Below are positions 51,281 through 60,364 of a stretch of DNA of 64,000 bases, one piece after another (position 1 is the stretch's first letter; each line of letters starts with the position of its first letter). Both the position numbers and the translations under genes were made by a program. The DNA lies in contig NZ_JAVDXI010000006.1 in NCBI RefSeq assembly GCF_031457805.1, positions 62,001 through 126,000 of the forward strand, in the 5' to 3' direction. The stretch is from Caulobacter sp031457805 (GTDB lineage Bacteria; Pseudomonadota; Alphaproteobacteria; Caulobacterales; Caulobacteraceae). The notes beneath the pieces were generated by a model. That model was not told the DNA's origin. It worked only from the letters and a program-made list of their open reading frames with translations, and did not search any database.

Positions 51281-54010
51281 TCACCCCGTATTGCGCAGCC
51301 CCGCCGCAATGCCTGCGACGGTCAGCTGAATGGCCAGACGCAGCTCTTCGTCGCTGTCCCCTGCCCGGCGACGCGACAGAAGCTCAAGCTGCAGATGGTT
51401 CAGCGGATCGACCGAGCGGCTGGCCAGGGACACTGACTCGGCGAGATCGGGCTGGTTGTCGAGCAGGCTGGTTCCGCCCCGGATCGCCAGGGCCAGACCC
51501 GTCGCCGCCTCGTGCTCGCGCCGGATGGTCGCGAAGATCCGCTCGGCGTTGGCCTTGTCGGGCGACAGCGCCACATAGCGGGCGGCGATGCCCATCTGGC
51601 TCTGGGCCAGGGCCAGCTCCATGTTCGACAGCAGGGAGGCGAAGAAGTCGAAGCCGCCCGCCAGATCGCGCAATTGCTCGACCGAAAGGCCCGCCCGCTC
51701 GACGCCCGAGGCGAAGCCATACCAGCCGGGCAGCATGAAGCGGGCCTGCGACCAGCTAAACACCCACGGGATGGCCCGCAGATCCTCGATCTTGCGGCTG
51801 GCGGTGCGGCTGGCGGGCCGGCTGCCGATATTGAGGCCGACGATCTCGCTGATCGGCGTGACCGACCAGAAGAAGTCCTCGAAGGCGGCGTCATCGTAGA
51901 CCAGCGCCCGATAGCCGTGGAACGAAGCCTCGGCCAGGGCGGTCATGGCGTCCTCGACCTTGGGATCACGCTTGGGGATCGAGCGCTCGCTGGCCATCAG
52001 CACCGCGGCGGCCAGACCGTCGAGATTGCGGCGCGCGGTGGGCTGATCGCCAAAGCGGCGGGCGATCATCTCGCCCTGCTCGGTCATGCGGATGCGGCCC
52101 TGAACGGTGCCCGCCGGCTGGGCCAGCACCGCCTCGGCGGCCGGTCCCCCGCCCCGCCCGACGCTGCCGCCACGGCCGTGGAACAGCTGCAAGCCCACGC
52201 CCATCCGGTCGGCCTCGTGCGCCAGGGCCGAAGCGCCCGTCGCCACGCCGCGCCGGCTGGCGACATAGCCGCCGTCCTTATTGCTGTCGGAGTAGCCGAG
52301 CATGATTTCCTGCACCGGCCGGTCGCCCAGGATCGTCCGGCTGAGCGGCAGCTCCAGCCACTGGCGCAGCACCGCCGGGCCGTTCTCGAGGTCGCCGATG
52401 GTCTCGAACAGCGGCGCGACCTTGACCGAGGCGCGCGGCGCGGCCCCGCCCCAGACCAGGCCCACCTGCTTGAGCAGAACGAGCGGCTCGAGCATGTCCG
52501 ACAAGGTCGCCGACTTCGAGATGATGTAGGCGCCCAGGCACCCGTGGCCATAGTCGCGCACCGCCTGGGCGGCCGCCTCCATGGTCGCCAGCTCCTTGGT
52601 CGTCTCCTCGCTATAGGCGGTGAACGGCGAAACCAGCGGGCGCTGGTGCGACAGCTCGTCGATCAGAACCTTGCAGCGGGCGTCCTCGTCGAGCTTCAGA
52701 TAGTCGACGCCTGTGCCAGCCCTGCTGAACAGCTCGTCAAGGGTCCGCTCGTGAACGTCGGCGTTCTGGCGCAGGTCGAGGCTCATCAGGTGGAAGCCGC
52801 AAGCCTTGGCGACCTCGACCAGGGTGCGCAGGGCCGAGCCGACCAGGCGCTCGCCGCCATTGCGCTCCAGGCTGTCGATGATCACCGACAGGTCCGCGAC
52901 GAAGGCGTCCGGATGGCCGTAAGGCTCAACGCTGGTCACGCCGTTCGCGAAGGCCACCGGCGCGCCGGTCAGCTTCTGCGAGACGGCGGTCAGACGATCG
53001 AAGATCAGCTCCAGCGCCAGGCGATAGGGCTCGTCGATCCGGTGGACCGAGGGATCCTTGGCCTGCGCCGCCAGAGCCAGCAGCTCCTCGGAAACCGGCG
53101 TATAGGCGGTCGACACGGCGAGATTGGACCACAGCTTGCGCACCTCGCCGGCGTACCAATCGAGGATCACACGCGACTGCGAGCTCAAGGCCAGCTTCAG
53201 GGTCTGACCGTTGACGCCCGGGTGGCCGTCGCGGTCGCCGCCCAGCCAAGACCCCATCTTCAGCAGCGGGGCCAGCTGCCCGTGCTGGCCGATCTTGCCG
53301 GTCCAGTCGCCGTAAAGGTCGATGATCGCCGGCAGGATCGAGGTGCGGACGATCGACAGCGCGTTGCGGATCTCGTCCTTCACCGTGATCCGCTCAGGAC
53401 GGTAAAGGCGCGTGCGCCACATCAGGGCGATCTCGCGGAACAGGCTCTCGCGGATTTCAGCTTCAAGGTCCGGCGGCAGATGGTGGCGGCGCAGGGCCAT
53501 CAGGCGCGAGATCTCGGTCTCACGATCAACCATGCTACGGCGACGCACCTCGGTCGGGTGCGCGGTCAGCACCGGCACGACATTCATCGCCGCGAAGATC
53601 TTGGCCAGTTCGGCGTCGGACTTGCCGGCGGCTTTCAGCGCCTTCACCGCGGCGATCAGGGTACGCGGCCGCTCATCGCCCGGTTGGGCGTCGACCTCGG
53701 CGTGGCGTCGGCGGCCGGCGACGTCCTCGCCGATATTGGCCAGCAGCGAATGACTGGCGAAGGCGCGGGCCAGGAACACCGCCTGCTCGGTCGTCAGGTC
53801 AGCGAAAAGGTGGTCCAGCAACGGCGCATCGCCATTGGCGACATCCTCTCGCGAGGCGGCCTTGCGCGCCTTGGCCACCAGCTCGGCCTTCTCCTCGCCC
53901 TCCAGGTAGGTGATCGCCTCGATCAGCAGATCGCTGAGCAGATTGGCGTTCTGGCGGACGTGGCGGCTGGTCGGACGGTCGACCTCGATCGACAGGGCCG
54001 GGTTGCGCAT
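51281..54010 (-). CDS. ppc: Phosphoenolpyruvate carboxylase
   Basis: Carboxylates PEP to oxaloacetate; 909 residues from ATG 54010 with GGAG upstream. Catalytic motifs: VLTAHPTEVRRRSMV at about 145 (catalytic His), GSWLGGDRDGHPGVN, MLGYSDSNKDGG at about 575, and LFHGRGGSVGRGGGP at about 610. The C-terminus ends in RNTG, as the family requires for the active site. It lies between eda-kdgK and the kdu genes on the same strand, and could be tied to growth on acids that feed pyruvate and PEP. Confidence 0.96.
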   Translation of the reverse strand: MRNPALSIEVDRPTSRHVRQNANLLSDLLIEAITYLEGEEKAELVAKARKAASREDVANGDAPLLDHLFADLTTEQAVFLARAFASHSLLANIGEDVAGRRRHAEVDAQPGDERPRTLIAAVKALKAAGKSDAELAKIFAAMNVVPVLTAHPTEVRRRSMVDRETEISRLMALRRHHLPPDLEAEIRESLFREIALMWRTRLYRPERITVKDEIRNALSIVRTSILPAIIDLYGDWTGKIGQHGQLAPLLKMGSWLGGDRDGHPGVNGQTLKLALSSQSRVILDWYAGEVRKLWSNLAVSTAYTPVSEELLALAAQAKDPSVHRIDEPYRLALELIFDRLTAVSQKLTGAPVAFANGVTSVEPYGHPDAFVADLSVIIDSLERNGGERLVGSALRTLVEVAKACGFHLMSLDLRQNADVHERTLDELFSRAGTGVDYLKLDEDARCKVLIDELSHQRPLVSPFTAYSEETTKELATMEAAAQAVRDYGHGCLGAYIISKSATLSDMLEPLVLLKQVGLVWGGAAPRASVKVAPLFETIGDLENGPAVLRQWLELPLSRTILGDRPVQEIMLGYSDSNKDGGYVASRRGVATGASALAHEADRMGVGLQLFHGRGGSVGRGGGPAAEAVLAQPAGTVQGRIRMTEQGEMIARRFGDQPTARRNLDGLAAAVLMASERSIPKRDPKVEDAMTALAEASFHGYRALVYDDAAFEDFFWSVTPISEIVGLNIGSRPASRTASRKIEDLRAIPWVFSWSQARFMLPGWYGFASGVERAGLSVEQLRDLAGGFDFFASLLSNMELALAQSQMGIAARYVALSPDKANAERIFATIRREHEAATGLALAIRGGTSLLDNQPDLAESVSLASRSVDPLNHLQLELLSRRRAGDSDEELRLAIQLTVAGIAAGLRNTG

Positions 54011-54129
54011 GCGCGGACTCCAGGGACCGCGCAAGGGCCGGTCCCGAACAGGAATGGATCAAGAGGACGCGCAGTCGCGCCCGAGCGAAGCCGAGCGCTT
54101 TACGCAGCGGCGCCCTCTAGCGCGCTTCA

Positions 54130-54173
54130 CCGGGCGGGAAAAGCCGCCCGGCACGATGGTTGCGCTACCATCG
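54130..54173. promoter_or_regulatory. Hairpin and XylR-like palindrome upstream of ppc
   Basis: CCGGGCGG/CCGCCCGG (54130-54151) is a perfect 8-bp hairpin that could end the kduD transcript. Next to it, CGATGGTTGCGCTACCATCG (54154-54173) is a palindrome with one broken pair. Its minus strand, TGGTAGCGCAACCA, matches the Caulobacter xylose operator as I recall it (TGGTAGCGCTAACA) at 12 of 14 positions. It lies about 145-165 bp before ppc. Confidence 0.45.
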
Positions 54174-54196
54174 TATTTTTGCGCGTTTTTATTTCG

Positions 54197-54964
54197 CTAT
54201 CGGGCCAGCCAACCGCCGTCCACGGGCAGAGTAATGCCCTGAACGTAGTCCGACGCAGACGAGGCGAGGAATACCGCCGCGCCGCCGATGTCCTCCGGCC
54301 GGCCCCAGCGACCGGCCGGAATACGGGCCAGGATGGCGGCGTTGCGATCCTGGTCGGCGCGCAGCGCCTCGGTATTGTTCGTATCGAAATAGCCCGGCGC
54401 GATGGCGTTGACGTTGATCCCTTTGGTCGCCCATTCGTTGGCCAGGATCTTGGTCAGGCCCGCCAGACCCGACTTGGAGGCCGTGTAGGACGGTACCCGA
54501 ATACCGCCCTGGAACGAGAGCAGCGAGGCGATGTTGATCACCTTGGCCTGACCGCCCTCGAAACCCTGCTTCAGCGCCTGCTTGGCGAAGGCCTGGGTCA
54601 GGAAGAAGACGACCTTCAGGTTGGTGTCCATCACCGCATCCCAGTCGGCTTCGCTGAACTCGATCGAGTCGGCGCGACGGATGATGCCGGCGTTATTGAC
54701 GAGGATGTCGACCTTGCCGAACGCGGCGACCGTTTCGTCGACCACGCGCTGGACGGGCTCGATCGAGCCAAAGTCGGCCTTGATCGACAGGAACTTGCGG
54801 CCCAGGGCCTCGACAGCGGCTTGGGTTTCGGTCGGTTCGCTGCGGCCCGCGGCGGCGATGTCCGCGCCGGCGGCGGCGAGCGCAATGGCGATCCCCTGCC
54901 CGATCCCGGTGTTGGCGCCGGTGACGAGCGCGACCTTGCCTTCGAGGCTGAACGGATTGGCCAT
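54197..54964 (-). CDS. kduD: 2-dehydro-3-deoxy-D-gluconate 5-dehydrogenase
   Basis: Short-chain dehydrogenase, 255 residues, interconverting 2,5-diketo-3-deoxygluconate and KDG. ALVTGANTGIGQGIA is the nucleotide site, ILVNNAGIIRRADS the NNAG motif and SYTASKSGLAGLTK the catalytic YxxxK. GITLPVDGGWLAR ends the protein in the KduD style. Context next to kduI secures the call. It is third after uxaC and kduI; a REP-like palindrome separates it from kduI. Confidence 0.93.
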   Translation of the reverse strand: MANPFSLEGKVALVTGANTGIGQGIAIALAAAGADIAAAGRSEPTETQAAVEALGRKFLSIKADFGSIEPVQRVVDETVAAFGKVDILVNNAGIIRRADSIEFSEADWDAVMDTNLKVVFFLTQAFAKQALKQGFEGGQAKVINIASLLSFQGGIRVPSYTASKSGLAGLTKILANEWATKGINVNAIAPGYFDTNNTEALRADQDRNAAILARIPAGRWGRPEDIGGAAVFLASSASDYVQGITLPVDGGWLAR

Positions 54965-54986
54965 GTCGAGTTCCTGTCTGAGATTG

Positions 54987-55074
54987 CTGTCATCCCGGCG
55001 AAAGCCGGGACCACCGCACGCTCAAGCGCTTTGGGCGGTCCCGGGTCTACGCTGCGCTTCGCCCGGGATGACAG
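54987..55074. repeat. REP-like palindromic element, copy 2
   Basis: Ends CTGTCATCCCGG and CCGGGATGACAG are perfect inverted repeats of 12 bp, with an inner GCCGGGACCACCG/CGGTCCCGGGT fold. Same family as 47551-47650. It sits between kduI and kduD in one operon and could stabilise or partly terminate the mRNA. Confidence 0.7.
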
Positions 55075-55099
55075 GTCGACCGCGCCTAGCCTTTCGGCC

Positions 55100-55939
55100 C
55101 TACTTCAGCTGGCAGATGTCCAGCACGTTCATGTCGGTGTAGTCGAGGTTCTCGCCGCCCATCGCCCAGATGAAGGTGTAGTTGGCGGTGCCCGAGCCCA
55201 TGTGGATCGACCACGGCGGGCTCATCACGGCTTCCTCGTTGGCGATCACGATGTGACGCATCTCGTCCGGCTCGCCCATATAGTGGAAGACCCGGTCGTT
55301 TTCGCCGAGGCCGAAGTAGAAGTAGGCTTCCGAGCGGCGGTCGTGCAGGTGGGGCGGCATGGTGTTCCAGACGCTGCCCGGCTTCAGCACGGTCATGCCC
55401 AGCAGCAGCTGGGCCGACTTGCAGGTGGTCGGCACGATGTACTGATAGATGGTGCGCTCGTTGGAGGTCTCCAGCGCGCCGCGCTCCAGCGGGATCGCGT
55501 CGGCGAACGCCAGCTTCTTGGTCTCGAACGCGGCGTGGGCCGGCAGGCTGACCAGATAGAAGCGTGCGGGGCCGTCAACGCCCTCGAAGGTGACGTCCTT
55601 GGCGCCCATGGTGACGTACAGGCCGTCACGCGGAACGATCTCGTAGGCGACGCCGTCGACGGTGACCTTGCCGGTGGTCTCGCCGACGTTGATCAGGCCC
55701 AGCTCGCGGCGCTCGAGGAACGGATGGCCGGCGGCCGAAGCGGGCTCGGTCTGGTCGGGCAGCTTGATCGGGCTGGTGGCCACCACGCCGCCGACGACGA
55801 AGCGTTCGGCGTGGTTGTAGGTCAGGACGATCTGGCCATCCTGGAACAGGCCCTGCATCAGGTACCGGTCGCGCAGGTCGTCATTGCTGACCGCGAACAT
55901 CATGTCCGGATGGGTGGCGTGATAGGTCTTGGCGAACAT
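55100..55939 (-). CDS. kduI: 5-dehydro-4-deoxy-D-glucuronate isomerase
   Basis: Cupin-fold zinc isomerase of 279 residues acting on the unsaturated uronate monomer released from pectin. FAKTYHATHPDMMFAVSNDD starts the protein. The metal site shows as MPPHLHDRRSEAYFYFGL (His, His, Glu) and VMSPPWSIHMGSGTANYTFI (His). GGAGA precedes the ATG. It lies 24 nt downstream of uxaC. Confidence 0.95.
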   Translation of the reverse strand: MFAKTYHATHPDMMFAVSNDDLRDRYLMQGLFQDGQIVLTYNHAERFVVGGVVATSPIKLPDQTEPASAAGHPFLERRELGLINVGETTGKVTVDGVAYEIVPRDGLYVTMGAKDVTFEGVDGPARFYLVSLPAHAAFETKKLAFADAIPLERGALETSNERTIYQYIVPTTCKSAQLLLGMTVLKPGSVWNTMPPHLHDRRSEAYFYFGLGENDRVFHYMGEPDEMRHIVIANEEAVMSPPWSIHMGSGTANYTFIWAMGGENLDYTDMNVLDICQLK

Positions 55940-55963
55940 TGGGAAGTCTCCGGAAGGGTGTTC

Positions 55964-57427
55964 TTATTCGGCGGCGGCGCGCAGGGTGGCGGGACGGGCC
56001 CAGTCCGGACGCTGGTCCAGCTTGTAGGCCTTCTTGGGCAGGGTGTAGGTCAGGTCGACGATCAACTCCTCGGCCTCGACGAGGTCCATCCGGTGCTCGG
56101 CGACCATGCGGGCGAGGAAGGCGCTGTCGACGCGCCGGGCCACGTCGTGACGGGCCGGGATCGACAGGAAGGCGCGCGTGTCGTCGTTGAAGCCGACCGT
56201 GTTGTAGAAGCCGGCGGTCTCGGTGACCTGCTCGCGGAAACGCATCATGCCTTCCGGGCTGTCGTGGAACCACCAGGACGGACCCAGCTTCAGCACCGGA
56301 TAGTGGCCGGCCAGCGGGGCCAGTTCGCGGCTGTAGGTCGTCTCGTCCAGCGTGAACAGGATGATCGACAGGCGCGGGTCGTTGCCCAGGCGGGTCAGAA
56401 GCGGCTTCAGCGCATCCACGTACTCGGTGCGCATCGGGATGTCGGCGCCCTTGTCGCGACCGTGCGAGTTCAGAAGGCCGACATTGTGATTACGGTGCGA
56501 GCCCGGGTGGATCTGCATGACCAGACCATCGTCGAGGCTCATCTTGGCCATCTCGGTCAGCATCTGGGCGCGGAAGAGCTCAGCCTTCTCAGGCGTGACG
56601 TCCCCCTTAACCAGGCTGTTGAACAGCGCCTCGGCCTCGACGTTGGAAAGATCGGCGGTCGCCGCCGTCGGATGGCCGTGATCGGAAGAGGTTGCGCCGG
56701 CGTCGATGAACGCCTGGCGACGCAGGCGGTGCGCCTCCAGATAGCTCTTCCAGCTGTAGACGTCCTGACCGGAGGTCTCGGCGAACCGCTCGAAGGCGCG
56801 CGGGCCACGCTCGTCCTCGAAGTCGATCACAGCGTCAGGCCTGTAGGCGGTGATCACGTGCCCGCCCCAGCCGCTTTCACGGATCGCGGCGTGGTGGCTC
56901 AGGCTCTCGTGCGGCCCCTCGGTGGTGGCGAGCGTCTCGATGTTGAACCGGTCGAACAACGCGCGCGGGCGGAAGGCGTCAGTCGCCAGCGCCGCGTTGA
57001 TGCGGTCGAAGTAGTCGTCGGCGTTCGAGGCTTCGAGGAACTCGGTGAACCCGAAGACCTTGGCGAACACGTGATTGAGCCACACCCAGGATGGCGTGCC
57101 CCGGAAGAGATGGAAGTTCGACGCCAAGACCCGCCAGGCCTCGCGAGGGTCGGTGTCGGGAACGCCGGCTTTCGATCGCACCTTCAGCGCGTCCAGGCTG
57201 ACGCCTTGGCTATAGAGCATGCGGAACAGATAGTGATCCGGCGCCAGCAGCAGGTCCGTCGCGTCCTGGAAGGGCGCATTGGTCGCGAACCAGGACGGGT
57301 CGGTGTGGCCGTGCGGGCTGATGATCGGAAGATCCTTGACCAGCGCGTAGAGGCCGCGCGCGTAGGACCGCGTCGTCGGATCGGACGGAAAAAGACGATC
57401 CTCGTGAAAATTCAGAGGCCTGGCCAT
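55964..57427 (-). CDS. uxaC: Uronate (glucuronate) isomerase
   Basis: Amidohydrolase-fold isomerase, 487 residues, converting glucuronate to fructuronate and galacturonate to tagaturonate. PIISPHGHTDPSWFA contains the HxH metal ligands. Other marks are RIDDRFN-like FDRFNIETLATTEG, HPGSHRNHNVGLL and ILFTLDETTYSRELAPLAG. Operator site 4 lies 61 bp upstream of the start. First gene of a uxaC-kduI-kduD operon. Confidence 0.95.
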   Translation of the reverse strand: MARPLNFHEDRLFPSDPTTRSYARGLYALVKDLPIISPHGHTDPSWFATNAPFQDATDLLLAPDHYLFRMLYSQGVSLDALKVRSKAGVPDTDPREAWRVLASNFHLFRGTPSWVWLNHVFAKVFGFTEFLEASNADDYFDRINAALATDAFRPRALFDRFNIETLATTEGPHESLSHHAAIRESGWGGHVITAYRPDAVIDFEDERGPRAFERFAETSGQDVYSWKSYLEAHRLRRQAFIDAGATSSDHGHPTAATADLSNVEAEALFNSLVKGDVTPEKAELFRAQMLTEMAKMSLDDGLVMQIHPGSHRNHNVGLLNSHGRDKGADIPMRTEYVDALKPLLTRLGNDPRLSIILFTLDETTYSRELAPLAGHYPVLKLGPSWWFHDSPEGMMRFREQVTETAGFYNTVGFNDDTRAFLSIPARHDVARRVDSAFLARMVAEHRMDLVEAEELIVDLTYTLPKKAYKLDQRPDWARPATLRAAAE

Positions 57428-57487
57428 GGTTTCGCGTCTGCTCCCTCAATCGATGACGGTTTCGCCGACCGCCGCTCGTGTCCGCTT

Positions 57488-57501
57488 GGTAACCGGTGTC
57501 A
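57488..57501 (-). promoter_or_regulatory. Uronate LacI operator, site 4
   Basis: GGTAACCGGTGTCA on the plus strand (TGACACCGGTTACC on the minus), 61 bp before uxaC and just past the lacI stop. It would give uxaC-kduI-kduD its own promoter. Confidence 0.7.
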
Positions 57502-57535
57502 TGACTTGATGCAAGCACCAGGGCCAGACGCTCGC

Positions 57536-58609
57536 CTAGGCCGGAACAGGCCCGGACGACTCACGGATAACCAGGTTTGGTTCCATCTTGGTGACGTCGC
57601 GCGGCTCGCGGCGCTCGCCGCCGATGAGCTTCTCGACCGCGATACGGCCGATCTCACGGGTCGGCGTGTGGATCGTGGTCAGGGGCGGCCATACCGCCTT
57701 GGCGATCTGGAAGTCGTCAAACCCGACGACTGTGAGGTCTTGAGGCACCGACAGCCCGGCTTTACGAGCCGACTGAAGGACCCCCGCCGCCATTTCGTCA
57801 TTCCCGCAGAATATCGCCGTCGGGCGCGGAGACCGCGACAGCAACTCATCGCCGCACGCAACGCCCGACTCGAACGTGTAGGCGCCTTGGACGATGTCGG
57901 CAGGCGCCAAGCTCAATCCGGCCTCCGCCAGCCCATCCTCGAAGCCCCCTCGCCGCTCGTGCGACGATCGGAAGGTTTCAGGGCCGGAGATGAAGGCGAT
58001 CCGCTTGTGACCCAACTCGACGATGTGCCGCGCCGCCTGGGCGCCGCCCATGCGGTCGTGACCGACGATCATGTGTTCCGGCTTGTCCAGCTCGACCGAC
58101 GCGATGCGGATGTAGGCGCAACCGATCTCGTTCAGGAGCTTGGCCACCCGTTCGTCTTCGGACACCGACGGCGGAAGCACGACGCCAAACAGCTTCTGCC
58201 GTTCGACGAAAGAACGGATGTCGGTCAGAAACGTCGGGCTGGCGCGATTACAGGGATGGACCACGAGTTCGAAGCCCGACCCACGCATGCCGTCCAGCAG
58301 GCCAAGCTGCATGTTCACGACGTATTGCGGGTTCGGATTGTCGTAGATCATGCCGATCAGGAACGATCGGCGGAAGGCCAGCCCACGGGCCTGGGGATCG
58401 GGCGCGTAGCCCCACTCGGCGATCACCGCCTCGATGCGCTCGCGCGTCTCGTCACGGACGAACGGCGACTGATTGATGACGCGGGAAACGGTCTTTTTGG
58501 ACACGCCAGCCAGTCGGGCGATGTCATTGATCGTGGCCCGCCGCCGCCCGCCCTCGACGCTGGTCTCGTTTTCTTCCGGGATCGATGACGGCGTCTTGGA
58601 AGGGCTCAC
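57536..58609 (-). CDS. LacI-family repressor of uronate genes
   Basis: A 357-residue LacI/GalR regulator. Residues about 22-75 hold the HTH and hinge (RRATINDIARLAGVSKKTVS, RVINQSPFVRDETRERIEAV). The rest is the periplasmic-binding-like sensor (SFLIGMIYDNPNPQYVVNMQ, FCGNDEMAAGVLQSA, LTVVGFDDFQIAKAVWPPLT). GTG 58609 is the likely start. It is the only LacI protein in the window and is flanked by operator copies at 57488 and 58703, so autoregulation and control of the uronate genes are likely. The inducer may be a uronate or KDG. Confidence 0.9.
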   Translation of the reverse strand: MSPSKTPSSIPEENETSVEGGRRRATINDIARLAGVSKKTVSRVINQSPFVRDETRERIEAVIAEWGYAPDPQARGLAFRRSFLIGMIYDNPNPQYVVNMQLGLLDGMRGSGFELVVHPCNRASPTFLTDIRSFVERQKLFGVVLPPSVSEDERVAKLLNEIGCAYIRIASVELDKPEHMIVGHDRMGGAQAARHIVELGHKRIAFISGPETFRSSHERRGGFEDGLAEAGLSLAPADIVQGAYTFESGVACGDELLSRSPRPTAIFCGNDEMAAGVLQSARKAGLSVPQDLTVVGFDDFQIAKAVWPPLTTIHTPTREIGRIAVEKLIGGERREPRDVTKMEPNLVIRESSGPVPA

Positions 58610-58702
58610 GGGGTATCCAGCAGCAGCAGGCGTTTTCTTTTGTCATACTCCAGCCGAGATAGGCTCGCCAACAGAAGGCGAAACATTCGATTGCGACACG
58701 AT

Positions 58703-58716
58703 TGACACCGGTTTCC
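58703..58716 (+). promoter_or_regulatory. Uronate LacI operator, site 5
   Basis: TGACACCGGTTTCC in the divergent promoter region, 54 bp before uxaA and 94 bp before lacI. It is identical to site 1. Confidence 0.7.
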
Positions 58717-58769
58717 ACCGTGTCGATAGCAAGAGTCGAAGGCAGCAGGCGCGCGGACGATCACATTTC

Positions 58770-60278
58770 ATGACCCCATCGACCTCGACTTCCGGCGAAT
58801 CGATCCACGCGGTGGATCCGCGCGACCATGTGGCGGCCGCGCTCCGCGACCTGACGCGTGGCGAAACCGTGCGTCTGGGCGACGAAACCCTGGTCGTCGG
58901 CGCGGACATTCCCAAGGGCCACAAAATTGCGACACGGTCGGTTCGATCTGGCGAGGACGTCCTGAAGTACGGCTGGCCGATCGGCCGGGCGACGGTGGAT
59001 ATCGCCCCAGGCGACCATGTGCATGTACACAACCTCGCCACACGGCTTGACGGTATCGAGGGTTACACCTTCTCACCGCCTCAACCGACGCCATCGCCAA
59101 CCGCTAGCCCGCAGACCTTCCAGGGATTTCGACGCAAGAACGGCCGAGCCGGTACGCGAAATGAGATCTGGGTGCTGTGCACCGTCGGCTGCGTCGCCAA
59201 CACCGCGCGTCGGATCGCCGAAAAAGCCAACCAGCGTTTCGCCGGACGTGTCGATGGCGTTCACGCCTTTCCGCACCCCTTCGGATGCTCGCAACTGGGA
59301 GACGACCTCGCCCACACGCGCAAGCTTATCGCCGCCCTCGCCAGCCACCCCAACGCTGGCGGCGTACTGATCCTGGGGCTTGGCTGCGAGAACAACCAGC
59401 TAGAGGCGCTGCTTGAGAGCGCGCCTGACATCGATCCAGAGCGCCTCAAAAGCTTCACGACCCAGATGGTCGAGGACGAGCTCGAGGACGGGCTGGCCGC
59501 TGTGGAGGCCTTGGTCGAGATCGCTGAGCGCGATCAGCGCCAGCCCATCCCGATCTCGGACCTGGTGGTCGGGCTCAAGTGCGGCGGATCAGACGGCTTC
59601 TCGGGGATCACCGCCAACCCGCTGGTCGGCCGGATCGCCGACAAGGTCGCCGAGGCCGGCGGCACCCCGGTGCTGACCGAGATCCCTGAGATCTTCGGCG
59701 CCGAGAACGTCTTGCTACAGCGCGCCGCCAGCCGCGAGGTGTTCGACGCCGCCGTGACGGTGATCGACGACTTCAAGCGCTACTTCATCGACGCCAACCA
59801 GCCGATCTACGAAAATCCCTCGCCCGGAAACATCGCCGGCGGCATCACGAGCCTCGAGGAAAAGTCCCTGGGCGCGGTGCAGAAAGGTGGCCGGACGCCT
59901 CTGGTCAAGGTGCTGCGCTATGGCGAGAAGGTCGGCCCGCATGGTCTCACCCTTCTGGAGGCCCCGGGCAATGACGCGGTGTCCTCCACCGCCCTGACCG
60001 CCGCTGGCGCGACGGTGATCCTCTTCACGACGGGCCGGGGCACGCCCTTGGGCTTTCCCGCGCCCACGCTGAAGATCGCATCCAACTCGGGCTTGGCGCA
60101 GCGCAAGCCGGGCTGGATCGATTTCGACGCAGGCCAGGTGCTCGAAGGGGTCTCAATGGACGCGGCGGCCGACAAGCTGATGAAACTCGTAATCGAGACC
60201 GCTTCGGGCAAGGCCACCAAGGCCGAGCTGAACGGCGAGCGCGAGATCGCCATCTGGAAATCCGGCGTCACATTGTGA
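58770..60278 (+). CDS. uxaA: Altronate dehydratase
   Basis: Iron-dependent dehydratase of 502 residues, converting D-altronate to KDG. The N-terminal SAF domain (DETLVVGADIPKGHKIATRS, YGWPIGRATVDI) is followed by the UxaA core: GFRRKNGRAGTRNEIWVLC, HPFGCSQLGDD, LILGLGCENNQ and GLKCGGSDGFSGITANPLVG. Several Cys could bind the metal. ATG 58770 is chosen from the family N-terminus; the longer reading crosses the operator. Confidence 0.95.
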   Translation: MTPSTSTSGESIHAVDPRDHVAAALRDLTRGETVRLGDETLVVGADIPKGHKIATRSVRSGEDVLKYGWPIGRATVDIAPGDHVHVHNLATRLDGIEGYTFSPPQPTPSPTASPQTFQGFRRKNGRAGTRNEIWVLCTVGCVANTARRIAEKANQRFAGRVDGVHAFPHPFGCSQLGDDLAHTRKLIAALASHPNAGGVLILGLGCENNQLEALLESAPDIDPERLKSFTTQMVEDELEDGLAAVEALVEIAERDQRQPIPISDLVVGLKCGGSDGFSGITANPLVGRIADKVAEAGGTPVLTEIPEIFGAENVLLQRAASREVFDAAVTVIDDFKRYFIDANQPIYENPSPGNIAGGITSLEEKSLGAVQKGGRTPLVKVLRYGEKVGPHGLTLLEAPGNDAVSSTALTAAGATVILFTTGRGTPLGFPAPTLKIASNSGLAQRKPGWIDFDAGQVLEGVSMDAAADKLMKLVIETASGKATKAELNGEREIAIWKSGVTL

Positions 60279-60295
60279 AATCGGCCAAGCTGGAT

Positions 60296-60309
60296 TGCCA
60301 CCGGTGTCC
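60296..60309 (-). promoter_or_regulatory. Uronate LacI operator, site 6
   Basis: TGCCACCGGTGTCC on the plus strand (GGACACCGGTGGCA on the minus), the most divergent of the six copies. It lies 56 bp before the uxuB-like gene and 18 bp past uxaA. Confidence 0.6.
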
Positions 60310-60364
60310 GAACTGGCTCATCTAGCGCCCCGCCCCTCCCTTACGAAACTTCAGGCGTGCTCCG

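Noticed and set aside
51512..58588. A 2358-codon open frame on the plus strand opposite ppc, kduD, kduI, uxaC and lacI
   Set aside because: It is antisense to six well-identified features and crosses intergenic gaps and a repeat. The product has no recognisable domain, and GC-rich codon bias keeps the opposite frame open.
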